64,000 nt of DNA, taken from NCBI GenBank assembly GCA_965243605.1, contig CBDEVQ010000089.1, positions 1 to 64,000 of the forward strand, in the 5' to 3' direction. Positions 1 through 7,771 of the stretch are shown here, in pieces. Every line of letters begins with the position of its first letter. Positions within the stretch are counted from its first letter, which is position 1. The notes beneath the pieces were generated by a model. That model was not told the origin of the DNA, ran no database searches, and saw nothing but the letters and a program-made list of their open reading frames with translations. The DNA is from JBMYYR01 sp965243605. GTDB lineage: Bacteria > Bacteroidota > Bacteroidia > Flavobacteriales > CAJXXR01. The translations under genes and the position numbers were made by a program.

Positions 1-218
1 ATAAGAACTTTCAGATGCTTTAAATTTTGGATCAACAGACTTCCATCTTCCAATCCTTGGGTCTAGCTGTCTAAAGTGTGTGGTATAAGAATTACCTTCT
101 CTTGCAATCTCATCATCTTTTTCAGAACCTTGATAACCATATCGATACCCCGTAGCATCTGACATATGTCTATCTGGCATTTGCATTCCAAAGACTAAGA
201 GGCTTATGCAGGTTTTAC
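1..218 (-). pseudogene. RHS-repeat core fragment (orphan C-terminal tip), runs off the left edge
   Basis: Reading leftward from about 218 to the window edge, the frame is open and encodes the signature end of an RHS core: FGMQMPDR, then GYRYGYQGSEKDDE, then LDPRIGRWKSVDPK. The intact RHS gene at 32301-40874 has the matching FGMQMPGR, GYRYGFNGMENDDE and YDPRLGRWFTPD. The fragment has no start codon, no YD repeats and a TGA just upstream near 219, so only the tip-proximal end survives; the toxin tip itself lies beyond the window. It resembles the orphan tips that accumulate downstream of full RHS genes. The break lies right next to the recombinase end of the mobile element, so insertion or recombination there probably separated it from its body. 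Confidence 0.8.
174..192. repeat. 19-bp direct repeat, copy 1 (RHS core FGMQMP codons)
   Basis: CTGGCATTTGCATTCCAAA occurs here and, in the same orientation, at 33275-33293 inside the intact RHS gene. Both encode FGMQMP on the minus strand. The copies flank 33.1 kb holding the whole mobile element plus the intact gene's tip and candidate immunity gene. Identity may simply reflect a conserved protein motif, but it is a ready substrate for homologous tip exchange. Confidence 0.7.
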
Positions 219-266
219 TATTTTTTCAAAGAACGATCACTTTTACCACTAATTCAAAGAAACAAA

Positions 267-296
267 AAAAGCAATGATTTAACAACCATTGCTTTT
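267..296 (-). terminator. Rho-independent terminator after the recombinase pair
   Basis: Perfect 10-bp arms (AAAAGCAATG and CATTGCTTTT) with a 10-nt loop; on the minus strand the stem is followed by a run of T. It lies about 100 bp downstream of the stop of the gene at 395-1282. Confidence 0.8.
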
Positions 297-394
297 AGAT
301 TTAATACTATAAATCTGTTATTTCTTAGAGGATCTCAATTTCTCTATTACCTCTTTGCTCTTTTCCCTTAAGACATATACATTCCATTTACCGG

Positions 395-1282
395 CTATCC
401 CATCGGATGAAACTTTTCAATCGCCATCGCTAAACTTTCTATATCATGGACTTTGTACTTTTCAGTGCTTGATAGATATTTATGACCTGCCCTGTGCTGA
501 GCTTCTCTTAAGTTTTCTGTTTGTATCCAGTTCGTAATTCTACTGGCTCGTATTTGATTAAATCCTGTGAACTTTCGATCTTGTTTTTTAAGTTTTTTGG
601 AGAGCTTGGCTAATACATTTTGTAGATCTTGCTTTGAACCTAAACTTAAAAATAAATCGTCTGTGTATTTTTCTGTTTGCCTGATAAGTTCGTTTCTCGC
701 AGTTGTTGTGTACTGTATTAAATCCATGATTTGAACTGAATCTAATTTCAATGTTCGTGAGTTACTCTTTCTTGTTTGAGGAAGGTTAACAATTCCTTTT
801 CTTAAGTCTATATCTTGTATCTGTAGTTTTTTAATGGTTGCTGAATCTATTCCTTGAAAAATAAAAAAGCCGAGCATGGCTTTGTTTCTTTGTGAGCATA
901 TATCTCTATTGTCTCCTTTTTGCTCGGTTACCTGAAAATTGAGATACAACATTTCTAATTCTTCAGCTATGAAAATGGAATGGTAAACCTGTCTTTTAAC
1001 GCCTTTAATTTCCAAGTGTTGGATTGGGTTTTGTTCTCTTACGTTTTCTTGAATAAGATATTTGTAATAGTGTTTAATACTCAGTATATATTTTGAAATC
1101 GTAATTTGCTTAAGTCCTCTACTCTCCTGTAGGTTCTGTATGTACCTTAAAACGTCTGTATATTGTGCATATTCATTTTCGATATCGTTTTCTTTACACC
1201 AAACCTGATAGGCTTTTATTTCTCCCATGCTTCGCTCTGTCGATTTAGCAGAGTAACCGTGTTTTTCAAAATATGTTTTCAT
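395..1282 (-). CDS. Tyrosine recombinase/XerC-like, catalytically degenerate
   Basis: A 295-residue protein with the SAM-like core-binding N-terminus (about 1-95) and tyrosine-recombinase fold of XerC/D-type integrases. The C-terminal block keeps the late part of the active site: an AGHKYLSSTEKY segment supplies the His and the nucleophilic Tyr. The first catalytic Arg region, normally GLRxxE, reads GIDSAT, and the usual HxLRH box reads QIRASR, so Arg I is missing and the HxxR motif is altered. It follows the canonical recombinase at 1279-2238 with a 4-nt ATGA overlap, so the two are co-translated. It may serve as a structural or directional partner in a heteromeric synapse. The fold is clear; catalytic status is inferred from the motifs. 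Confidence 0.85.
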   Translation of the reverse strand: MKTYFEKHGYSAKSTERSMGEIKAYQVWCKENDIENEYAQYTDVLRYIQNLQESRGLKQITISKYILSIKHYYKYLIQENVREQNPIQHLEIKGVKRQVYHSIFIAEELEMLYLNFQVTEQKGDNRDICSQRNKAMLGFFIFQGIDSATIKKLQIQDIDLRKGIVNLPQTRKSNSRTLKLDSVQIMDLIQYTTTARNELIRQTEKYTDDLFLSLGSKQDLQNVLAKLSKKLKKQDRKFTGFNQIRASRITNWIQTENLREAQHRAGHKYLSSTEKYKVHDIESLAMAIEKFHPMG

Positions 1283-2238
1283 GAGTTTTGATTATGCTGG
1301 TTTAGTATGTGAGTGTATCTTTCTGTAGAGTCCAAGCAGCTATGGCCTAAGAACCGACTGATGTCTTCAATATCCATTCCTCTGTTTAGTAAATGGGTAG
1401 CTATACTGTGGCGAAGCAGATGCGGGTGTATGTCTCTTAATTTAAACGCGGTATTGTTTGAGCGCTTCTGTAATGCCTTTAGTCTTACAAGCATGCTCTG
1501 GGCTTCCATTCTCTTTCTTCGCTGACTTAATAGAAATGCTTGCTGTGATGTTTTGGCTAGTTGCGGACGGGCATCGTAAAGGTATTTTTGAAAGTTGAGT
1601 TTGCTCTCTTTGGTAAAGGGTACAAAACGCTCTTTGTTGTTTTTCCCATGTCTAACATGGATATATGATTTTGAAAAATGGATATCATGGGTATTCAGTT
1701 GGTATGCTTCATTTCTTCTGAGACCACAATTATAAAATAGAGAGAGCATGGCTTTATCTCTAAATTCCAAAGCTCTGTTTTTTCTGTCTTGGTTATGTTT
1801 TTCTGTTAAGTGGAATAGGTGCTTTATTTCATCTAGGTTTAATATTTCTTTTTCTTTGGTTTCTGATAATTCATTTCTGATCTCCAAACTTGGAAGGGTT
1901 AGCTTCGCTGATTTCCGTAGGTATTCACAAAATCGGTTTAAGGCTTGAAGTTGCTTGTTGAGCTGTGCATTGGATACTCCTCTAGATCGATTGTGCTTGT
2001 TTTCTCTTACTTGCAGGTGGCTGTAATAATAGTCTCTAATGGATTGCTTAGTGATCTCTTGTAGTTCCTTTTTGTTTTTTGTTTCCAAGTAAAACAAATA
2101 TTCTTTTATCATTGCTGAGAGGTTGTAGCTTGTTGAATCTGCGTAACCAAGTGTTTTAAGCCACAATTTAAAGTCTCTATTAGCATAGATAAATGCCTTG
2201 CTTTTTAGTATATTTGCGGGCCTTCTATTTGTTTTCAT
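1279..2238 (-). CDS. Tyrosine recombinase/integrase (XerD-like, canonical)
   Basis: A 319-residue site-specific recombinase with all family landmarks. A core-binding N-terminal domain spans about 20-110. GLRRNEAYQL carries Arg I, a Lys-containing beta hairpin RHGKNNKERFVP follows, then HPHLLRHSIATHLL (HxxR) and GHSCLDSTERYTHIL with the His and nucleophilic Tyr. Length matches XerC/XerD. It is the first gene of a two-gene unit with the degenerate paralogue at 395-1282, and the pair sits at the element's left edge beside the broken RHS gene. It most likely performs integration and excision by strand exchange at the element ends; the att sites were not identified. Confidence 0.92.
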   Translation of the reverse strand: MKTNRRPANILKSKAFIYANRDFKLWLKTLGYADSTSYNLSAMIKEYLFYLETKNKKELQEITKQSIRDYYYSHLQVRENKHNRSRGVSNAQLNKQLQALNRFCEYLRKSAKLTLPSLEIRNELSETKEKEILNLDEIKHLFHLTEKHNQDRKNRALEFRDKAMLSLFYNCGLRRNEAYQLNTHDIHFSKSYIHVRHGKNNKERFVPFTKESKLNFQKYLYDARPQLAKTSQQAFLLSQRRKRMEAQSMLVRLKALQKRSNNTAFKLRDIHPHLLRHSIATHLLNRGMDIEDISRFLGHSCLDSTERYTHILNQHNQNS

Positions 2239-2278
2239 AACTCTATGTTTAGTTTGCTTTATGCGTTTTTTGGGTTCA

Positions 2279-2377
2279 ACTGTCCCACCCTACAAAATCC
2301 TTCTTTTACTTTCTATTTAGGCTATACAAGCGGGACACTAGAAGTACTGTCCCACCCACTAACCTAGTCTGTCCCAC
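2279..2377. repeat. Cluster of CTGTCCCAC repeats (iteron-like)
   Basis: ACTGTCCCACCC occurs at 2279-2290 and 2346-2357, CTGTCCCAC again at 2369-2377, and the inverted core GGGACA at 2332-2337. The cluster fills the gap between the recombinase pair and the stop of the next gene and runs into that gene's last codons. Short repeated GC-richer boxes in an AT-rich gap suggest protein-binding sites such as accessory recombinase sites, a replication origin or an operator; which one cannot be told from sequence alone. Confidence 0.6.
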
Positions 2378-3962
2378 GCCCCACCACCCTCGGTTTATTT
2401 TCAATATCTGACTCTGCGTTTATTTTGCTGGTGTACTCTTGTTTATTTATGGCGTAGATATAACCTGTATGTTTTTTGCCTGAACATATGACGATGAGTC
2501 CATTTTCAAGCAATTCTTTTAGATACCTGTTTAGACTTCTTTTCTGAAATTCAGGCTTATGCTGTCTGATCTGATAGGCTTGAAATTCTTCTTTATTTTG
2601 ATCTTGTAACCACTTTTGTAAGAACTGGTAAAACGTTTCTGTGGCTTTGGTTAGTAATCTGGCTTTGGTTTCTAGCACAGGTTTTAGCAACTCAAAGGCG
2701 AGCTCAATGTCTTCTGAGCTTGTTTTAATATATGGATCACAAGGGTTGTTAAATCCATCAAGAACATAGTGCTCACGTTTAATTTGGTGGAGGTATGTAA
2801 TGGTTTTTATAAAGTTTAAGACCTGCTCTAAGAGCTTTGTATTTGTTTTGTGCCCTTTAGGTAATTCAATGTCTATAGCATACGGATTAATGACATTTAT
2901 GTTTTGAAGTGTGCTTTGTATATGCCGTAATCGTTCCTGTGCTTCTTTTTGTTTTTGAATATCTACAAGCCCTGCTGATTCTAGCTTCTTTGCATGATGC
3001 CAACTCTGCATCTGTTCTAAGGTGTGCTCTAGATCAATTATCAATACGGGTAACTTTGAAAGCTTGGGTTTATATTTTGTTTTTGCAATAACATTTAAGT
3101 TAATTGGTCCCTCCATCTCTGGGCTCATGGCATACGGAAGTCCAGAGCGATCCTTAAGGGCAACAATTTTTTTTAAGCGTTTATGAGTGATCAGTTCTGA
3201 CAAGGGCTGGTATATTTCCTGCTTCTTTCCAAAATCAGACAGGAATAAGGTTTTATGTTTAAAATCTTCCAGTCCTAGATAATAGAGTGCTTGGGCTGAA
3301 ATGGAACTTGGGTACATATAGTCTGATGTTGGTATGCATGTTTTGATTACCTCAAAAAGTTGCTTACTAACATCGGTATCATCCATAAATGCAAGTTGAA
3401 GTGGTGAATTTGTTTTTCTCGATGCTAAGCTTAAATACAGAAGCAATGCCTGGTTAAGGTTATTATGTACCCCTGCTTGTTTTAGGTCTTCCTTGATGGA
3501 GCTTATGATATTTTGTTTTCCCAAATAGCGTTTGGCTTGACGCTCTTCTTTTAAGGATAGTGTATTTGTTTTAGAAAATTGATTCTTGTTTTCGATTTCA
3601 GAAAAACGATAGTCCTCCAATTGCTCTGTAAGAGCGTAAAGTGCGCTTTGGGTTTCTGAAAAACCTAATTCAAATTTTTGACAGAGTTTATTTAGCAGTT
3701 CCTCCATTTGCTCATCCAAGTATAAATCTAGGGATGAGCGAAGTGGAGGCTGCTCTGTATTGCGTTTAGATATTTTTAAGGTGACAGATAGTGCGTCTAA
3801 ATTGTCAGTATCAACAGACCCTAAAAGTTGTATCTTAATATATGGCGTTTGCATACAGATCTGCTGTCTATTTTGTGTATCGAGTATGTACTGGTTTTTT
3901 GCCATTTTTATCATTTTTGCAGTTCTCGCAAGGTATATTTCATGTTTGAAACAGGGTAGCAA
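2364..3962 (-). CDS. Primase/helicase-family protein lacking Walker A (element replication-type protein)
   Basis: The 532-residue product resembles the ATPase half of CHC2-type primase/helicases carried by mobile elements. A block near residues 165-275 reads YPSSISAQALYYLG, FKHKTLFLSDF, then a sensor-like segment ending EMEGPINLNVIAKTK. These match the family pattern 'sAMTGqALfYm... LKHKilvieE... vEGPv.l.lTTT'. The expected GxxxxGKS loop just before it is replaced by FMDDTDVSKQ, so ATP binding is doubtful. No zinc finger or Toprim domain precedes it. The C-terminus looks like a winged helix (about 440-510). The first ATG is weakly placed; MAKNQ at 3905 is an alternative start. It sits between the recombinases and the mobilization genes. 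Function is inferred. Confidence 0.55.
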   Translation of the reverse strand: MLPCFKHEIYLARTAKMIKMAKNQYILDTQNRQQICMQTPYIKIQLLGSVDTDNLDALSVTLKISKRNTEQPPLRSSLDLYLDEQMEELLNKLCQKFELGFSETQSALYALTEQLEDYRFSEIENKNQFSKTNTLSLKEERQAKRYLGKQNIISSIKEDLKQAGVHNNLNQALLLYLSLASRKTNSPLQLAFMDDTDVSKQLFEVIKTCIPTSDYMYPSSISAQALYYLGLEDFKHKTLFLSDFGKKQEIYQPLSELITHKRLKKIVALKDRSGLPYAMSPEMEGPINLNVIAKTKYKPKLSKLPVLIIDLEHTLEQMQSWHHAKKLESAGLVDIQKQKEAQERLRHIQSTLQNINVINPYAIDIELPKGHKTNTKLLEQVLNFIKTITYLHQIKREHYVLDGFNNPCDPYIKTSSEDIELAFELLKPVLETKARLLTKATETFYQFLQKWLQDQNKEEFQAYQIRQHKPEFQKRSLNRYLKELLENGLIVICSGKKHTGYIYAINKQEYTSKINAESDIENKPRVVGRGTD

Positions 3963-3993
3963 ATTCTATATTTCCTCCCTATACTTTAGCCTT

Positions 3994-4020
3994 GGATATA
4001 TAGGTCAGCCCTATATATCC
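3994..4020. promoter_or_regulatory. Perfect 11-bp inverted repeat upstream of the primase-like gene
   Basis: Arms GGATATATAGG (3994-4004) and CCTATATATCC (4010-4020) flank a 5-nt spacer, 32 bp upstream of the 3962 start and overlapping the stop of the gene at 4011-4409. The half-site TATAGGTC recurs elsewhere in the element (4451-4458 as GACCTATA, 22742-22755, and as ATATAGACC at 17384, 17415 and 21524), so this is probably an operator for an element-encoded regulator. Confidence 0.6.
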
Positions 4021-4409
4021 GTAGGTTTCTTATTATCCTTTTGCTTTATTTTTTCAATATAAAGATGTGCATCTATGCAGTCCCTTAAATGGCATTCCTC
4101 AAATTCAGGATCTACAAACATTGCTGTTTCATCATTCTCCTTCATTTCTTCCAGAATACTCATATCGATTGTTTTAAATTCAGCATCAATAAAATCCATA
4201 AATGACATAACTACAAAACCATAAGCGGTATAGTTCTCAGGATTGTACTCTGTTAGGTACATTTCAATGCTTCCTGTAGATTCTATTAGTTTGACTATTG
4301 CAACTGGGTTTAGAGCGCCTCCTTGCGTTCCTGTTTCCTTAAGTCGATCTAAAATCTTAGGGCTTAAAATGCCCTCTGTTTGTTGTTCTTTCTTGAAATC
4401 TTCTTTCAT
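4011..4409 (-). CDS. Divergent DUF2958-like protein
   Basis: A 132-residue acidic protein with the same layout as the neighbouring DUF2958 protein (4457-4852). An N-terminal segment ending in a VAIVKLIESTGSIEMYLTEYNPENYTAYGF stretch aligns with the partner's VVTKFFHP..ATWYATEYNPESKNFYGYV; the shared TEYNPE motif is exact. The later half differs: the WGYFS/LHELE motif is replaced by FMDFIDAEF. No catalytic motif is visible. DUF2958 proteins occur on mobile elements beside relaxases and methylases, with unknown function. It lies in the leftward mobilization cluster, 47 bp after its paralogue, and a regulatory palindrome overlaps its stop. A tandem-duplication origin is likely. Confidence 0.65.
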   Translation of the reverse strand: MKEDFKKEQQTEGILSPKILDRLKETGTQGGALNPVAIVKLIESTGSIEMYLTEYNPENYTAYGFVVMSFMDFIDAEFKTIDMSILEEMKENDETAMFVDPEFEECHLRDCIDAHLYIEKIKQKDNKKPTDI

Positions 4410-4456
4410 ATCTTGTAACTTTTAAAAGCGTATTAAGTTTCATTTATAGAGCTGAC

Positions 4457-4852
4457 CTATAGATCAACATCTACTTCCATAGATGCGGTTGGGTTTTCAT
4501 TTTCTATACTTTTTCCAATTCCGAGTTCAGGTTGAGAATTTCGTTCTATGGTCATACAACATTTAGTAATGGGCATTGGAACAAACCAAAGATCTCGCTC
4601 CATTGGTAGCCCATGTACAACGGTGTTTTCTAATTCATGTAAAGAGAAATATCCCCACTCATCTCCTCCTGGGCTTAGGTTTTCTACATAGCCATAAAAA
4701 TTCTTAGACTCAGGATTATATTCTGTTGCGTACCACGTTGCACTTGGATGCAAGGGGTGGAAAAATTTGGTTACCACAGTCGGATTAGGATTGTCTCTTT
4801 GCATTCCTATCTCATTAAACTGTGCTTCAAGCGTCTTTGTCATTAATTTCAT
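4457..4852 (-). CDS. DUF2958 family protein
   Basis: A 131-residue protein with clear DUF2958 features: KLMTKTLEAQFNEIG at the start, ATWYATEYNPE, FYGYV, DEWGYFSLHELE and a late ERDLWFVPMPI segment. Family members are small single-domain proteins found in plasmids and integrative elements; their molecular role is unknown. The gene follows the relaxase (4865-5659) by 12 bp in the same direction, so the two are likely co-transcribed. A TATAGAGCTGACCTATA near-palindrome lies just past its stop (4444-4460). Identification is confident; role is unknown. Confidence 0.85.
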   Translation of the reverse strand: MKLMTKTLEAQFNEIGMQRDNPNPTVVTKFFHPLHPSATWYATEYNPESKNFYGYVENLSPGGDEWGYFSLHELENTVVHGLPMERDLWFVPMPITKCCMTIERNSQPELGIGKSIENENPTASMEVDVDL

Positions 4853-4864
4853 AATATTCTGTTG

Positions 4865-5659
4865 TTATCGGTTTAGGGTTTGTGTTTTCATTTTTATGAT
4901 TTGGTTGTTTTTTTCAAGAAGCATATCGTCTGTTATTCCAAGGGTCTTAAACCTAAATTTTCTGTTTCCAAAATGAACCCCTGTGAGCTTCCCTCTTCTT
5001 AGGTACGGTTTAATGTCGTTATGTTTCAAAGTGTGAATAAAACTTTCAATGTTTGGTGAAGCGTGGAAAATAGATTGGATCGTGTAATAGAGTGTTTCCT
5101 TATCTGATACAACATCCGTTCTTATAGATCTTCTTCGTTCGCTTTCTTTTATTCTTGTACGCTTATCTTTTTCATGCTGAACAAGTGAATGATTAAGTTC
5201 AGGGTAGTTCTGCTTTTGAAAATCCTGCATGTCTAATTTAAGTTGTGCAAATTCTTGTTTGCTTAAACGATTTGATTGCCCCATAAAATCTGTGCTTGCA
5301 ATAACCAGGTGGACATGAAAATGATCTTTCTCCTGATGGAATACAACCAAAGCCAAGGTTCGCTTTGCTCTTTGTTTGATATACATCTTACTGATATCAA
5401 TTAGTTTTTCTTTGTTTATATAAGGGCTTGATTCAGGAGAAAATGATAAAATTTCATGATGTAAATAGACGGCGTTCTTTCTGTTTATTTTTCGCTTTTT
5501 TGAGTTGTTTATAAATTGCTTTTGCCACATCTGCAGCGTATCACCTCTCAGTAATTGTTTGTGAATAATTTCCGCATTATGGTCATCACTCATTAGGTAT
5601 TCTAATAAATACTTGAATGATGTTTTTCGCTTATGAGAAATGCTTTTTATAATCATCAC
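4865..5659 (-). CDS. Relaxase/mobilization nuclease (MobP/VirD2-like)
   Basis: A 264-residue relaxase that would nick the element's oriT and stay bound to the transferred strand. The N-terminus has the MobP/MobB pattern with a Tyr-rich helix (SFKYLLEYLM). The metal-binding histidine triad is seen as HQEKDHFHVHLVIAST, with DHFHVH corresponding to the HxDxxHxH-type motif III. The C-terminus after about 170 is basic and likely DNA-binding. The protein is short for the family and lacks a helicase or primase domain. The start codon is directly adjacent to the stop of the upstream MobC-like gene, indicating translational coupling. oriT was not located but should lie near this cluster. Confidence 0.88.
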   Translation of the reverse strand: MMIIKSISHKRKTSFKYLLEYLMSDDHNAEIIHKQLLRGDTLQMWQKQFINNSKKRKINRKNAVYLHHEILSFSPESSPYINKEKLIDISKMYIKQRAKRTLALVVFHQEKDHFHVHLVIASTDFMGQSNRLSKQEFAQLKLDMQDFQKQNYPELNHSLVQHEKDKRTRIKESERRRSIRTDVVSDKETLYYTIQSIFHASPNIESFIHTLKHNDIKPYLRRGKLTGVHFGNRKFRFKTLGITDDMLLEKNNQIIKMKTQTLNR

Positions 5660-6067
5660 TTATTTACTTTGAAGTTGTCTTAGTAAGACTTCTAATCTTT
5701 CGATAATAATGTCTTGAGGTATTGATTCACTTTCTAGTTCGACTATCAAACTCACCAACAAGAATTCAAGTTCGGTAAGGTCGACGTGATCTAAAGAAAT
5801 ATGTTCCTTTATACACCGACTGATTGGAAGGTTTTTGTCTTGGGCTTTCTTTTTAAACTGATTGTATTCCTTCAGAGAAAAGCTTATCGATACGCTTTTA
5901 TTGTTTTTGGTAAATACCTCCTTTTTGTACGTTTTTCGATAGCATGCCCAATAGTAATCACGGGCACTCTGTATGGATTCATGACTGCCATATTCCAAGA
6001 TATCCAAAGCCTCTAGATACTCATAGATGGAGTCATAGTCTTGTGGTTGCATCTTACTATTCTCCAT
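5660..6067 (-). CDS. MobC-like relaxosome accessory protein
   Basis: A 135-residue protein directly upstream of the relaxase. A central segment SVSISFSLKEYNQFKKKAQDKNLPISRCIKEHI fits the ribbon-helix-helix plus helix pattern of MobC-family accessory proteins, where a beta strand followed by two helices binds oriT DNA and helps the relaxase nick. An acidic helical N-terminus and a leucine-rich C-terminal helix (LEFLLVSLIVELE) may mediate dimerisation. The gene overlaps the end of the coupling-protein gene by 11 bp and abuts the relaxase start, giving an operon order T4CP, accessory, relaxase. The family assignment rests on context and local pattern rather than on a strong domain match. Confidence 0.7.
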   Translation of the reverse strand: MENSKMQPQDYDSIYEYLEALDILEYGSHESIQSARDYYWACYRKTYKKEVFTKNNKSVSISFSLKEYNQFKKKAQDKNLPISRCIKEHISLDHVDLTELEFLLVSLIVELESESIPQDIIIERLEVLLRQLQSK

Positions 6068-7622
6068 ATTTTGGAAATTTAATGTTGATGATCTTTTCTT
6101 CTTGTTTTGGATTTTCTTTCTTTTTGAAAGCGGATAGATCCAAGTAAACAGCAGTGTAGTTAGGTTGTGCTTTTGGATCCTCGTTTTCAGCCTGTGTTTC
6201 TCCTTTCATATTTAGAGCATCTACCATCCATTTTTGCTTGTAGTATGGGATTGTTTTCACCTTAAGTGGTTTTGCTCCACTTGGTATAATCAGAACTTGG
6301 TTTTTAGGCATAGTTCGTATTTCATCAGCGGTCATTAATCGACGTGTACGTGTGTGCCCCTTTTCATCTTCATATTCGTATTCACCAAGAATTTTAGAAA
6401 GGTTTTCGCTCTCATCAGTAAGTCCAGTGAAATACACTTTTACCCCTGCGTTGTTTAATATCGTTTTGGCATTATAAGCTCCGTAATTCTCAAAAATCTG
6501 ATTTTCAGACTGTAATACACCCAATATAGGAACCATGAATTTTCTCGCGTTAGAAATGATATTTGCAAGGTTTGGCAAATACATCGAGCCCAATTCATCC
6601 GCTATGACTGAGATAGGCAAATCATTTTCATTTGGAAGCTCCTTATTAAAAACTGATGAGAAGAATTGCTCAAAAAATATCGAAATAATCTTTTGGTAAT
6701 ACACAGTATCTCCAAGCGGACATCGAATAAAAAGAGCCGTTTTTTGTGTTCTAAATGAATCAAAATCGACGGTATCTACACAGGTTAAGTTTTGAAGCTC
6801 TTGATCGTTTCCGATAAAACTCAAACTGGCTAAAGCTGAACTTACGATTGAAGCTCTTGTATTTTCGCTATTCTTTAAAATTCCTTCTAGTTTTCGCTGT
6901 AAGGTTTCAGTAGCTTTTTCTTTAAATAAGGAACGAATCGTTTCTGACTCACTTTGCAGGTGTTCCAATAAATAATACACGTTGGCTAGATTTCTATAAA
7001 TCTGAGATTCATTTTGAATAAGATATTCAATGCAAATAGAAATTAATTCTTCGGACTTCAATGTCCAAAAATCAGATTTATCATTGGAGGTTCGTACAAG
7101 CATGGAGCTTACCTTGGCAATATCAGAGCTTGAGTTAATTCGTTTTAAAGGATTGTAGAAGAGTGATTTTTCAGGATTACCAAAATCAAGATATTTTACA
7201 ACAAAACCCTTACTTAGAAGGTAATTTTCACTCTGCGACAATTCACCTGAATTATCGTTAACAATCATCGAATTTTGGCAACGAAATATACTAGGAAAAA
7301 TTATTGTAGTAGATTTACCGACACCACTAGGGGCTACACATATAACATTTTCTTGGCTTCTTTTAAGCGTCAAGGCTCTTTTTCCATCCAAAATATATCC
7401 CAGATGCTTCTTACGAATCAGCTTATGAGCCTTTCCAAACCCAGCCTCTAATTTATCTGATTTGGTCATTAAGTAATCGCCTATATTTTCTAAAGTAATT
7501 TCTATCTGTTCACCTAAACTCACCAGTATTTCATATCCTGCTTCACAAATAGGCTGTGTTGCTTTGTATGCTTTTTTAAGCTTGGCTTTTGCAAAACGAT
7601 AGTATATTTGTAACTTCTTCAT
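6057..7622 (-). CDS. Type IV coupling protein, VirD4/TraG family (no N-terminal membrane anchor)
   Basis: A 521-residue ATPase that would bring the relaxase-DNA complex to a secretion channel. Walker A is APSGVGKST (97-105) and Walker B is SVIADE (338-343), followed by the VirD4-typical NIISNARKF and a QSENQIFENYG segment. The C-terminus carries a LMTADEIRTMP motif typical of TraG proteins. The usual two N-terminal membrane helices are absent; the first 90 residues are amphipathic and basic. The start overlaps the stop of a 49-residue hydrophobic peptide gene (7619-7768) as ATGA, so that peptide may supply the anchor. It lies upstream of the MobC-like and relaxase genes in one operon. Confidence 0.9.
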   Translation of the reverse strand: MKKLQIYYRFAKAKLKKAYKATQPICEAGYEILVSLGEQIEITLENIGDYLMTKSDKLEAGFGKAHKLIRKKHLGYILDGKRALTLKRSQENVICVAPSGVGKSTTIIFPSIFRCQNSMIVNDNSGELSQSENYLLSKGFVVKYLDFGNPEKSLFYNPLKRINSSSDIAKVSSMLVRTSNDKSDFWTLKSEELISICIEYLIQNESQIYRNLANVYYLLEHLQSESETIRSLFKEKATETLQRKLEGILKNSENTRASIVSSALASLSFIGNDQELQNLTCVDTVDFDSFRTQKTALFIRCPLGDTVYYQKIISIFFEQFFSSVFNKELPNENDLPISVIADELGSMYLPNLANIISNARKFMVPILGVLQSENQIFENYGAYNAKTILNNAGVKVYFTGLTDESENLSKILGEYEYEDEKGHTRTRRLMTADEIRTMPKNQVLIIPSGAKPLKVKTIPYYKQKWMVDALNMKGETQAENEDPKAQPNYTAVYLDLSAFKKKENPKQEEKIINIKFPKYGE

Positions 7623-7768
7623 TTCTTACTTTTTAATTGTTCATTTAAGATGTCGTTTAGACTCGAGAATAAGCCTTCAACCAGCTTACTGATAGCAAAT
7701 ACTCCTAGAAGGAGTATTTGCATGAATAACTTGAAGACGGCTTTTATTATTCCTAAAATGGTATCCAT
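7619..7768 (-). CDS. 49-residue single-span membrane peptide coupled to the TraG gene
   Basis: A short ORF not longer than 49 residues: MDTILGIIKAVFKLF followed by a hydrophobic stretch MQILLLGVFAISKLV and an acidic/basic tail ending LKSKK. Its TGA overlaps the ATG of the VirD4/TraG gene (ATGA) and its start lies 3 nt after the stop of the lipoprotein gene, so it fits tightly into the operon. Such coupling, together with the missing membrane anchor of the downstream ATPase, suggests a split membrane subunit of the coupling protein. No homologue is recognised; the coding call rests on gene packing and hydrophobic pattern. Confidence 0.65.
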   Translation of the reverse strand: MDTILGIIKAVFKLFMQILLLGVFAISKLVEGLFSSLNDILNEQLKSKK

Positions 7769-7771
7769 AAC

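Noticed and set aside
5801..6147. Plus-strand ORFs over the MobC-like and TraG genes
   Set aside because: Shadow frames; the minus-strand genes have clear motifs and operon packing.
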